Positions 18,528-26,726 of a stretch of 64,000 nt of DNA are shown in pieces. The first letter of the stretch is position 1; each line of letters starts with the position of its first letter. The notes beneath the pieces were generated by a model, which saw nothing but the letters and a program-made list of their open reading frames with translations, did no database searches and was not told the origin of the DNA. A program made the translations under genes and the position numbers. The stretch is from assembly GCA_034440235.1 (NCBI GenBank), contig JAWXBR010000017.1:1-64000 (forward strand), given 5' to 3'. The DNA comes from JAWXBR01 sp034440235 (GTDB lineage Bacteria; Bacteroidota; Ignavibacteria; Kapaibacteriales; Kapaibacteriaceae).

Positions 18528-20981
18528 TTAGTATAATAGTTTGTATTTGGCCGGATTTGCCTCATGCATCATAACATGCGCTGCATCGAACACATGTTCG
18601 GCTTCTGGTTTTGACCAGTAGTTGCCGTCGGTGCCATACGCAGGTCTGTGCTCTGCAGCAGTAAGAGTACGCGGCGCAGAATCGAGATGGCGATAGCCGT
18701 TTTGTTCTTCGAGGATATGACGCAACATGAACGACGAAGTACCCCCTGGGATATCTTCGTCGAACACCATAAGGCGATTCGTTTTCTTGAGCGATTCAAC
18801 GATAACGTGGTGTTTGTCGAACGGCAAGAGCGTTTGTACATCAACGATTTCTAGATCAATTCCTACTGCTTCTAACATTGCAGCTGCATCGAGCGCAACG
18901 CGAACACATGCACCATACGTAACGAGTGTAATGTCGTTACCGCTGCGCACAATTTCGGGGACACCAAGTTCAACGGTGTATTCGCCAATGTTCGACGGTA
19001 GTTTTTCTTTTAAGCGATAACCATTCAACACTTCGACAACAAGGCCAGGGTCGTCGCCCTTCAAGAGCGTCGCATACATGCCTGCTGCTTGCGTGAAGTT
19101 TCGTGGCACACATACATGCACACCACGCACAAGATTGATGATGCCAGCCATGGGTGAACCGCTATGCCAGATGCCTTCGAGACGATGGCCGCGCGTGCGC
19201 ACAATCACGGGAGCTTTCTGTCCGCCCTTCGTTCTCCAATGCACCGTAGCAAGGTCATCGCTCATGAGCTGCAAGGCGTAAAGGACGTAGTCGAGGTACT
19301 GTATTTCGGCAATCGGACGTAGACCGCGCATGGCCATGCCAATCGCTTGTCCGAGTATCGTGCACTCGCGAATGCCAACGTCCATCACACGCAGCTCGCC
19401 AAACTCCGCCTGACATCCTGCCATGCCCTGATTTACGTCGCCGAGTTTGCCCATGTCTTCGCCAAATGCGACGATGCGTTTGTCGTTGCGCATTGCATGC
19501 TTAAAGAACGCATTAATAACTTCCGAACCGTTTACCGATGTCGAATCGGCACCGTATTGTGCATCCGACCCAGCAACGTTCAACGCTGAGCGTCCATCGT
19601 CCTCGCAAAACAGATGTGATGCATACAACGGCTTTATGCTCTTGTTATAGGACGTGAACCACGCGGCAAGGGGCTCAGAGCTCACGGGGCTTTGCACCTG
19701 TGCACATATACGAAGTGCTGCATGCACAGCAACCATGATGTCTCGACGGAACGGTTCGCGTATCGCTGCCAGTTCTTTTGAGCTTGCAGCTATGTTCGAT
19801 GCAATGTCTGCATGTCCTGTTGTTTGCAGTGTGGCAACAAGTGCATCCAGTTGTTCGATTGCTTGCGCAATCTCGGCACGTATTGGTGCAGTGTAGGCTT
19901 CGAATGACTTTCGTTGAGCGAGACGAGCGGACTCGACTGCTTCACGATCGATCGTATCGAGTTCTTCTGCCGACGCATATCCTTTTTCGAGAATCAGTGC
20001 ACGGAATCGCGCGATGCAGTCATACTCTTTCTCCCAGTCCATGCGCTCTGCCGATTTATAGCGCTCATGCGAGCCGGATGTAGAGTGACCTTGTGGTTGC
20101 GTGACCTCAATTACGTGTATGATCTGCGGAACATGTTCTGTGCGTGCTGTTTCGGTTGCCTTCGCATATGTAGCAACTAGGTTGGGGTAATCCCACCCTT
20201 TCACGACGTGTACATCGTATCCCGAGTTACTATCTGGTGTCCGCTGGAAGCCCCTTAATAGTTCACCGATGTTCGACTTTGTGACTTGAAGTTCGTTCGG
20301 GACAGAAATGCCGTAGCCGTCATCCCAGATCGAGATAACTGCAGGAGCTTTTAGCACACCTATGGCATTTACAGATTCCCAAAACATACCTTCGGCGCAC
20401 GAGGCGTTGCCAATCGTGCCAAACGCAACTTCGTTACCCTTGCGAGTGAACATTGTCATGTCATGCAGGGCTTCGTTTCCTCTGTACAGACGAGAGGCGT
20501 ATGCCAGGCCAACCAGACGCGGCATTTGCGACCCCGTCGGTGAGACATCTGCCGAGACGTTACGTGTTTTCGTCTGGTCGAGCCATTTGCCGTTTTCATC
20601 GATAAACCGCGTCGCAAAGTGGCCGTTCATCGACCGACCCGCCGAAGCCGGTTCGGCTTGGACGTCGGTGTGCGCATAGAGTTGGGCAAAGAATTTCTCG
20701 ACGCTACTCTCGCCAATGGCAAACATGAATGTCTGGTCGCGGTAGTACCCGCTGCGCCAGTCACCGGGTTGAAATGCTCGCGCCATGGCCAGTTGTGCCA
20801 GTTCCTTGCCGTCGCCGAAGATGCCGAACTTGGCTTTTCCGGAAAGCACCTCACGGCGTCCCAACAGCGATGCCTGCCTGCTTTCTACCGCAAGACGGTA
20901 GTCTTCGAGGTAGGTCGCTGCGGCATTGGCCAAAGCCTTCGACTTCTTCTTTTCTACAGGAGGTGCGGTTGTTGACTTCAT
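18528..20981 (-). CDS. Fused 2-oxoacid dehydrogenase E1 alpha/beta
   Basis: An 817-residue fusion. The N-terminal half (to ~460) is E1 alpha and the C-terminal half is E1 beta, with GEDMGKLGDVNQG and then IRECTILGQAIGMAMRGLRP. Fused E1s of this type are common in Bacteroidota as branched-chain or pyruvate dehydrogenase E1. The thiamine diphosphate segment of this subfamily differs from the classic GDG...NN. It reads FGTIGNASCAEG and WDDGYGISV here, with Asn192 where relatives as I recall them have Asp. A short Lys-rich N-terminus precedes the core. It lies 21 bases after gmk on the same strand. Confidence 0.9.
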   Translation of the reverse strand: MKSTTAPPVEKKKSKALANAAATYLEDYRLAVESRQASLLGRREVLSGKAKFGIFGDGKELAQLAMARAFQPGDWRSGYYRDQTFMFAIGESSVEKFFAQLYAHTDVQAEPASAGRSMNGHFATRFIDENGKWLDQTKTRNVSADVSPTGSQMPRLVGLAYASRLYRGNEALHDMTMFTRKGNEVAFGTIGNASCAEGMFWESVNAIGVLKAPAVISIWDDGYGISVPNELQVTKSNIGELLRGFQRTPDSNSGYDVHVVKGWDYPNLVATYAKATETARTEHVPQIIHVIEVTQPQGHSTSGSHERYKSAERMDWEKEYDCIARFRALILEKGYASAEELDTIDREAVESARLAQRKSFEAYTAPIRAEIAQAIEQLDALVATLQTTGHADIASNIAASSKELAAIREPFRRDIMVAVHAALRICAQVQSPVSSEPLAAWFTSYNKSIKPLYASHLFCEDDGRSALNVAGSDAQYGADSTSVNGSEVINAFFKHAMRNDKRIVAFGEDMGKLGDVNQGMAGCQAEFGELRVMDVGIRECTILGQAIGMAMRGLRPIAEIQYLDYVLYALQLMSDDLATVHWRTKGGQKAPVIVRTRGHRLEGIWHSGSPMAGIINLVRGVHVCVPRNFTQAAGMYATLLKGDDPGLVVEVLNGYRLKEKLPSNIGEYTVELGVPEIVRSGNDITLVTYGACVRVALDAAAMLEAVGIDLEIVDVQTLLPFDKHHVIVESLKKTNRLMVFDEDIPGGTSSFMLRHILEEQNGYRHLDSAPRTLTAAEHRPAYGTDGNYWSKPEAEHVFDAAHVMMHEANPAKYKLLY

Positions 20982-21002
20982 AGAACCGCGAAAATACGAA
21001 GG

Positions 21003-21596
21003 CTAGCTGTCGAACATGCCTTGTTGGATCGGAGACCCTTCTGAGGCGTCGGCTATAAGGGCCTCGGCGCGAGTCAGAGTGTCAAGTAAGATGTCGTTAA
21101 CGATGACTTCGGCAAACTCGCCTCTGTGGCCCATTTCCATTTCGGCGCGGGCCATGCGCAAGGAAATCTGATCGTCGGTTTCGGTCTTGCGTTCGCGAAG
21201 TCTATTTTCCAAAATCTCCAGTGACGGAGGTGCAATAAAGATGAGGAGCGTGTCTTCGGGGAATGCATGCAAGAGCGAAAGAGCCCCTTTCACGTCGACG
21301 TCGAAGACGACGTGAGCCCCTCTATCGAGGGCCGATTGCACCTGCGAACGCAACGTACCGTAATAATGACCGAAGATCTCTTCGTATTCGATAAGGTCGC
21401 CACGTTCGATTGATGCACGAAATGCTTCGCGCGTAAGGAAATGATAGTCACGACCGTCAACTTCGTTCGGACGTTGTCCGCGCGTCGTTGCACTCACGCT
21501 GAACTCAAGCGCTGGAAAGCGCGTGAGTAAATGACGTGCTACGGTAGTCTTACCCGAGCCGCTGGGTGCACTAAGAACAATAAGCTGTTTTTTCAT
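21003..21596 (-). CDS. gmk: Guanylate kinase
   Basis: A 197-residue enzyme phosphorylating GMP to GDP. The P-loop is APSGSGKTTVARHLL (residues ~10-24). The GMP-binding region is SATTRGQRPNEVDGRDYHFL and FGHYYGT, followed by DVDVKGA. The length is standard. The start ATG overlaps the stop of a 15-codon minicistron that fills the gap from yicC. The yicC-gmk order is common in bacteria. Confidence 0.96.
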   Translation of the reverse strand: MKKQLIVLSAPSGSGKTTVARHLLTRFPALEFSVSATTRGQRPNEVDGRDYHFLTREAFRASIERGDLIEYEEIFGHYYGTLRSQVQSALDRGAHVVFDVDVKGALSLLHAFPEDTLLIFIAPPSLEILENRLRERKTETDDQISLRMARAEMEMGHRGEFAEVIVNDILLDTLTRAEALIADASEGSPIQQGMFDS

Positions 21597-21640
21597 GCCA
21601 CGTGTTGCACTTGAATGGACATAAGCACTTGAATGTACAT
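21593..21640 (-). promoter_or_regulatory. Minicistron filling the yicC-gmk gap
   Basis: A 15-codon ORF (MYIQVLMSIQVQHVA) starts 1 base after the yicC stop. Its TGA overlaps the gmk start (ATGA at 21593-21596). It contains an 18-bp duplication (MYIQVL / MSIQVQ). Confidence 0.6.
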
Positions 21641-21641
21641 G

Positions 21642-22517
21642 TTATTCTACGTTCTGTACTTGTTCACGCATGCGTTCGAGCTCTTCCTTCATTCCGACGA
21701 CAAGGCGGGCTATTTCTGGGTCGTTTGCCTTCGATCCGATGGTGTTTACCTCCCTATTCATTTCCTGCAGTAGAAAATTCAGCTTACGTCCGACTGCTGT
21801 CTCGTCCTGCATGTACTCGCGAAAGAACTTCATGTGACTTCGCAGCCGTACGCACTCTTCCGATACGTCAAGTTTTTCTGAAAGCAGAACAATCTCGAGT
21901 TGCAGACGATGTTCGTCGACCACGGCATCATCGACAAGCTGGCGCACGCGTTCGCGCAACCGGTTGCGTTCGAATGGAATACGTTCGGCCGAGCGGACCT
22001 CGATGTCAGCCAGGGCAGTGTCTATTGCAAGGATGCGGTTGTCGAAATCTGCGGTAAGCTCAGAGCCTTCTTTCTCACGCATCTCATTGAGGGAGCGAAG
22101 CGCTTCGACGATTGCTGCTTTTAGGTCGGGCCAAGCGTCCGGACGTTCTGCATCTTCTTCTGGTCGTGCCATGACGGCATCGAACTTCATAAGCGTTTCG
22201 ATCGTTACGTCGCCTTCGAGGTGTAGCTTGTCTCGCAATACTCGCAGCGACTTTGTGATACGCTCAGCAGCTTCTGCATTAAACGTCACCTCTTCATTGG
22301 CTGCTGCTGCTTCTAAACGAACGTACACAGAAATCGTGCCTCGCGAAACATGCTCGCGCACGGTTTCACGAACGTTGAGTTCTTTATTCGCAAAGTTTTT
22401 CGGAAGTCGTGTTGTGAGTTCCAGATACCGAGCATTTACGCATCGTATCTCTACAGAGCAGGGCAAACCCTGCAACATCGATTCGCTCTTGCCATACCCC
22501 GTCATGCTTCTAATCAT
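21642..22517 (-). CDS. yicC: YicC/YloC family endoribonuclease
   Basis: A 291-residue protein with the hallmark N-terminus MIRSMTGYGKSE and conserved C-terminus FLLQEMNREVNTIGSKAND. YicC/YloC proteins are reported endoribonucleases. Length is typical. Upstream lies a five-unit 20-bp array; its last three units each carry ATG, the last being this start. The promoter -7 element (22598-22605) abuts the array, so the array is the 5' leader. Confidence 0.93.
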   Translation of the reverse strand: MIRSMTGYGKSESMLQGLPCSVEIRCVNARYLELTTRLPKNFANKELNVRETVREHVSRGTISVYVRLEAAAANEEVTFNAEAAERITKSLRVLRDKLHLEGDVTIETLMKFDAVMARPEEDAERPDAWPDLKAAIVEALRSLNEMREKEGSELTADFDNRILAIDTALADIEVRSAERIPFERNRLRERVRQLVDDAVVDEHRLQLEIVLLSEKLDVSEECVRLRSHMKFFREYMQDETAVGRKLNFLLQEMNREVNTIGSKANDPEIARLVVGMKEELERMREQVQNVE

Positions 22518-22603
22518 ATTCTCTGCCTTCTAATCATTTTCTCGACCTTGTAGTCATTTTCTCGGCCCTGTAGAGATATTCTCGGCCTTGTAGTCGGCAA
22601 AGA
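22504..22603 (-). repeat. 20-bp tandem array over the yicC leader and start
   Basis: There are five units of 20 bp (minus-strand consensus GAGAAAATGATTAGAAGGCA). Units 3 and 4 give minicistrons MTTRSRK (22534-22557) and MIRRQRI (22514-22537). Each ends in TGA overlapping the next unit's ATG. AAGG sits 8 bases before each next start, as a Shine-Dalgarno should. Confidence 0.9.
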
Positions 22604-22605
22604 TA
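22598..22605 (-). promoter_or_regulatory. TAnnTTTG -7 element for yicC
   Basis: On the minus strand this reads TATCTTTG, a Bacteroidota-type -7 box placed so that transcription would begin within the 20-bp array. No clear -33 TTG is seen. Confidence 0.4.
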
Positions 22606-22625
22606 GCGACCGTATCTTGCCATCC

Positions 22626-23417
22626 ATGATTGAGGCACTCGCACCATATACTATCAAGGTCTGGATTGTCGCTGGTTCGGGCTTTGCCGATGCCATCATT
22701 GCGGCTCAGTTGCCTTTACTTACAGAGGTGGCGTACGAAGCGGTTCCGGGCATACCGGCAACAACAGTGCACGGACACAAAGCGGTGTTACGCGTTGTAG
22801 ACTATGGTGGCGCAGCCGTAGGAATATTTCTTGGACGCCATCACCTTTACGAAGGTCACTCTGGCGATGCTTCGTGCGCACTCGTACGTGTAGCGCAAGA
22901 GCATGGAGGCACACACATTATTCTGACGAATGCTTCGGGCGGGCTCGATCCGTCGCTATCCGTAGGCGACATTGCACTGTTGCACGATGGTATCGATTTT
23001 ACGTTCGAGAATGCCTCATCATCCCAACGGCAACCATCATCCCATCGACTTCCATCAGCGCATCAACCGCCGAAATTCGACAAGGCATGGATAACCAAGA
23101 CATCGCAACGCTGCTTTGCGCACGGAATCGCAACGAGAGAGTGCTCATACGCGCAGGTGTTGGGTCCGTCATTCGAAACACGGGCCGAAATCAGAATGCT
23201 GCGTCGTATGGGTGCAGACCTTGTTGGCATGTCTACTATTCACGAGGCATCTGCTGCGACAATCTTGGGCATGCACGTACTAGGCATCTCGTTGGTAACC
23301 AACAAGGCAAGTGATACGACGGGCTCTGCTATTTCACACCGAGAGGTGCTCGAGACTGCATTGGAAGGCTCTGCTAGACTTCGTGTGGTATTGATGGCTG
23401 CGTTAGACACAGCATAG
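22626..23417 (+). CDS. Purine-nucleoside phosphorylase
   Basis: A 263-residue trimeric-type PNP that cleaves purine (deoxy)nucleosides with phosphate. Motifs: VARVAQEH-like, TNASGGLDPSLSVGDIALLHD, GPSFETRAEIRML, then GADLVGMSTIHEA and TNKASD. I start at the ATG at 22626 rather than the TTG three codons before. Between IDFTFENAS and the next conserved part sits a hexapeptide repeat from an in-frame 18-bp tandem repeat. It is divergent from yicC, and its stop nearly touches the lipoprotein gene. Confidence 0.92.
   Translation: MIEALAPYTIKVWIVAGSGFADAIIAAQLPLLTEVAYEAVPGIPATTVHGHKAVLRVVDYGGAAVGIFLGRHHLYEGHSGDASCALVRVAQEHGGTHIILTNASGGLDPSLSVGDIALLHDGIDFTFENASSSQRQPSSHRLPSAHQPPKFDKAWITKTSQRCFAHGIATRECSYAQVLGPSFETRAEIRMLRRMGADLVGMSTIHEASAATILGMHVLGISLVTNKASDTTGSAISHREVLETALEGSARLRVVLMAALDTA
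23019..23072. repeat. 18-bp tandem repeat inside the PNP gene
   Basis: Three diverged 18-bp units encode SSQRQP, SSHRLP and SAHQPP in frame, between conserved blocks of the enzyme. Confidence 0.75.
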
Positions 23418-23451
23418 TGCCCTACAGAACACCGCCTAGGGTCAGGTGCAG

Positions 23452-23459
23452 TATCTTTG
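23452..23459 (+). promoter_or_regulatory. TAnnTTTG -7 element before the lipoprotein gene
   Basis: TATCTTTG lies 5 bases before the ATG at 23465, which would make the transcript leaderless or nearly so. No clear -33 box. Confidence 0.35.
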
Positions 23460-23464
23460 CTGAT

Positions 23465-24283
23465 ATGCGAGAACGTTCTGCTGTCTGTTTATTTACTGTG
23501 TGTGTGCTGGTGATTACTACGCTCTGCACCACCTCATGTAAGCAAACTTTTTCTAGTCCGTGGAAACTGCGCGGACTTCGCGTTGACGGAGAAATTTTTC
23601 ACGTCAAGGCATTTAAACTCAGCGATTCTACCGTACAGCTTTCATTTGTTGGAACGGCTAACCTCCGCACGAAGGAGGCTTCTATCCGGTACGTCGATGT
23701 AGCAATCGGTACATCGGCAGATGCCCTTCATGATACCGTTGCGTTTTCTGTAGACCACATTGAGTCGGATGGTGGAGGACCTACACAAGCCATAGGTAAT
23801 GCTGTATGGGATTCGCCAACGGCTAAATTGTCGACGTCTGCCGTTGGTGATATCAGTGTGCTAACTGCGAGCGATCATCTGGTCTTTCGACAGATTATTG
23901 AGTACTCCGAAGCAGAAGGTCTATTCTTAACGCCGTTCGCAACGGCTGCCTCTGATACTACCATCGAAATTGGTGCCCTTGCAAAACGCATTTATTTGCC
24001 ACCAGGTGAGTATCTGCCTTCTTCCGAAAATTTCCGCGTTATTATTTCAGAACCTAAGGGTGCAGTTGTTTGGCGCAGCGATGCGGGCATGTCGTTTCTT
24101 GCGATGGTAGGCAATGTAGAACCACGCCAGGCCAATCAGGTTCAGCGATATTCACTGCCGTGGAACGGACGTGATCTACAACAGAACATCGTAGCTCCGG
24201 GCGACTATGTAGTTGAGTTTATTATACCGGCCCGACCAAAGCCATATCAAGCACGTACAACCCTGCAGTGGCCTCCTCGATAG
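23465..24283 (+). CDS. Lipoprotein with FlgD/BsuPI-like C-terminal domain
   Basis: A 272-residue protein. I start at ATG 23465, which gives a lipoprotein signal with lipobox TTSC; the open frame extends upstream to a GTG at 23417 but without purpose. The C-terminus (WNGRDLQQNIVAPGDYVVEF) resembles the Ig-like FlgD/BsuPI fold, where W-G-x-D and G-x-Y are conserved. It is probably anchored in a membrane facing the periplasm. Function unknown. The ribD start lies within its last codons. Confidence 0.7.
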   Translation: MRERSAVCLFTVCVLVITTLCTTSCKQTFSSPWKLRGLRVDGEIFHVKAFKLSDSTVQLSFVGTANLRTKEASIRYVDVAIGTSADALHDTVAFSVDHIESDGGGPTQAIGNAVWDSPTAKLSTSAVGDISVLTASDHLVFRQIIEYSEAEGLFLTPFATAASDTTIEIGALAKRIYLPPGEYLPSSENFRVIISEPKGAVVWRSDAGMSFLAMVGNVEPRQANQVQRYSLPWNGRDLQQNIVAPGDYVVEFIIPARPKPYQARTTLQWPPR

Positions 24284-25386
24284 ACGTACACGAACGATGG
24301 ATGACCCATGCGCTGGCATTGGCCTTGCGCGGTACTGGGCATGTTAGTCCGAACCCCCGTGTCGGCTGCGTTATCGTTGCCGATAACATTGTTTTGGCAG
24401 AGGGATGGCACGCTGAGTACGGCGGACCTCACGCAGAAGCTCATGCTCTTGCATCGCTGTTTGCACGACCAGAATATTCCGATTCGACTTCTATGCACAC
24501 ACTTCCTGAAAACGCAATCGTGTACGTCACACTCGAACCGTGTTCTCATGTCGGCAAAAGAGGATCGTGTGCCGATGCTCTTCTTGCAGCGGGTGCCCGT
24601 CACGTTGTTATCGGCATGGTAGACCCTTATCCGGAAGTGAATGGTCGCGGCATACAGCGCCTGCACGACAACGGTGTTATAGTCGACGTTGGAATTTGTC
24701 AGGACGCATGTGCATGGACAAACCGCTCGTTTGTAAAATATGTTACTACTGGCACTCCATACGTCGTTCTAAAGATGGCGCAAACGCTTGACGGTTTTGT
24801 TGCCCCGCCAGATCGCTCACGCATGGCCATCACGGGCGTCGAAAGTCGTACACGTGTACACGCACTGCGTGCAGAGTTCGATGCAGTGCTCATTGGTATC
24901 GGCACGGCGCTGGCTGATGACCCTGAACTTACCGTGCGCGATGTCGACGGACGCAATCCTGTGCGAGTTGTCATGGATCGCCGCTGCCTTCTTCCAATAA
25001 CATCTCGCCTCGTGCAGACTGCGCACTCCATTCGCACACTTGTTGCCTGTAATGCTGAGTACGCTTTGATCAACGCGCAGTGGATAATCGATGTAGAAGC
25101 TCATGGTATAGACGTTATTCAACTCGACAACACAGAAACGTTCGATTCGCTCTTTGCAGCACTTGCCGAACGTGGCATCGCTTCAGTTTTTTGTGAAGGG
25201 GGCGCGCGTCTTGCTGCCGCGCTTATGGGGCAACACTGTGTGGATGAACTACACGTGCATGTTGCATCATCCACCATGGGCGTCGGACATCGCTGGACTC
25301 CTGACGAGGCTTCTGCATGGCAATTACACACGTGCGAACGCGTCGGCGGCGACGTTCATCTTCTTCTCTTGCCAACATCTTCATAA
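24268..25386 (+). CDS. ribD: Riboflavin biosynthesis protein RibD (deaminase/reductase)
   Basis: A 372-residue bifunctional enzyme for the second and third steps of riboflavin synthesis. The N-terminal deaminase domain has the zinc ligands HAEAHAL and LEPCSHVGKRGSCADALL. The C-terminal reductase domain has VLKMAQTLDGF and the NADPH-binding FCEGGARLAAALM. Start is GTG 24268, overlapping the lipoprotein's end by 16 bases; ATG at 24301 is the alternative but would trim the conserved ERWM. ribH lies 30 kb away, so the pathway genes are dispersed. Confidence 0.95.
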   Translation: MASSIDVHERWMTHALALALRGTGHVSPNPRVGCVIVADNIVLAEGWHAEYGGPHAEAHALASLFARPEYSDSTSMHTLPENAIVYVTLEPCSHVGKRGSCADALLAAGARHVVIGMVDPYPEVNGRGIQRLHDNGVIVDVGICQDACAWTNRSFVKYVTTGTPYVVLKMAQTLDGFVAPPDRSRMAITGVESRTRVHALRAEFDAVLIGIGTALADDPELTVRDVDGRNPVRVVMDRRCLLPITSRLVQTAHSIRTLVACNAEYALINAQWIIDVEAHGIDVIQLDNTETFDSLFAALAERGIASVFCEGGARLAAALMGQHCVDELHVHVASSTMGVGHRWTPDEASAWQLHTCERVGGDVHLLLLPTSS

Positions 25387-25394
25387 CTTCAGCA

Positions 25395-26726
25395 ATGCTC
25401 AAACTATTTCTATCGATTCTTCTGTTCGTGGCCCCATTGGCGAACGCGCAGCGTACGCCAGCCCCTTCGCCAAAAACGATTCAGGACGCGTCGAAAGCAC
25501 TAAGTGAAGCCCGCTTTGCTGATGCAGAGGCTGCTGCGACATCGGTGTTGCGTAAAGAACCGGGTAATGCAAGTGCGTTTCTAATTCGTGCAGTTGCTCG
25601 ACTCGAAACAACGAAGTACGCCGAAGCAGAAGCAGATGCAACGTCGGCCATTCGCCTCGACGCCGATCTCATTCAAGCGTGGCTTGTAAAAGCAGAGGCA
25701 CAGAAGAGGCGTAATGCCGATGCCGAGGCAATACTCACGCTAAAACAAACACAAGAGAGATTTCCGAAGTCAGATCAACCATACACCTCCCTTGGCATTT
25801 TGTATGCTCAGCGTGATAAGTGTGCCGAGGCCATCATCCCTCTAGAAGAGTCGCTTGTGAGACGTCCAGACAACTACTCAGCCACACGTCAGCTCGCACA
25901 ATGTTACCTGCGCATTGGTCGCGCGTCCGATGGTGCTTCGTTGCTCGGTCGTCTTGCCGAAAGTAAACCAGGCGACGTAGAAGTGCGTGCTGCGCTTGCG
26001 GAGGCGCTTGCGGCAATGAACAACATCGATTCGGCGCTGGTGTTGTATGAGTCGATTGTGAAAAACGCGCCGACTCGGACGCAAACCTATGGTGCGTATG
26101 CTGCTGCACTTTCGGGCGTCGGGAAAGATTCACTTGCATTTGTCATGCTTACGAAGCTCACCGAGCTGTCGCCCAAGGACGCAAACGCATGGTACGGTCT
26201 TGGTGTGATTGCGCAGAGCATGCGTCGACTCGACACTGCAATTCGGTCGTACAAAAAAGCAGTAGCATTAGACCCGCGCAACGCCAATGCATACTTTAAC
26301 CTTGGCATTGCAAATCAGAACAGAGGCTTTTCTGACGAGGCGTTGCAAGCCCTGCGTCGCGGTGCTGTTCTATCGCCGAGTGTTGCACCGGATGCATACA
26401 ACAACATCGGCATCATCCTTCGCAATGAACGTCGGTACGACGAAGCCATCGTCGCGCATAAACAGGCAATCGCCCTTAACGACAGCGCAGTGTTGTATTA
26501 CGCAGCACTAGGCCATACGTATCTCGACGGACAGAAGTATGCAGAAGGCAAGACGATGTTAGAATCGGCACTTACTAAACATGTAGACCAACCGGAATTG
26601 CTATTTGCACTCGGTCTGATTTACATGCGCCTTGGCGAGCCACAGAAAACAGAACAGATTATTACGAAACTCGATACACAACAGTCACCGCTCGCTGCTG
26701 AACTACGCACGGTGTTAAAGAACTAA
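25395..26726 (+). CDS. Exported tetratricopeptide-repeat protein
   Basis: A 443-residue protein with signal peptide MLKLFLSILLFVAPLANA (start 25395; the earlier in-frame codons overlap ribD and are Arg-rich). It is followed by about ten TPR units such as ADVWYGLGVIAQ-like, DPRNANAYFNLGIANQNRG and DAYNNIGIILRNERRYDEAI. TPRs scaffold protein assemblies; the location is probably periplasmic. The stop overlaps the next gene's start (TAATG), suggesting the two act together. Confidence 0.9.
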   Translation: MLKLFLSILLFVAPLANAQRTPAPSPKTIQDASKALSEARFADAEAAATSVLRKEPGNASAFLIRAVARLETTKYAEAEADATSAIRLDADLIQAWLVKAEAQKRRNADAEAILTLKQTQERFPKSDQPYTSLGILYAQRDKCAEAIIPLEESLVRRPDNYSATRQLAQCYLRIGRASDGASLLGRLAESKPGDVEVRAALAEALAAMNNIDSALVLYESIVKNAPTRTQTYGAYAAALSGVGKDSLAFVMLTKLTELSPKDANAWYGLGVIAQSMRRLDTAIRSYKKAVALDPRNANAYFNLGIANQNRGFSDEALQALRRGAVLSPSVAPDAYNNIGIILRNERRYDEAIVAHKQAIALNDSAVLYYAALGHTYLDGQKYAEGKTMLESALTKHVDQPELLFALGLIYMRLGEPQKTEQIITKLDTQQSPLAAELRTVLKN

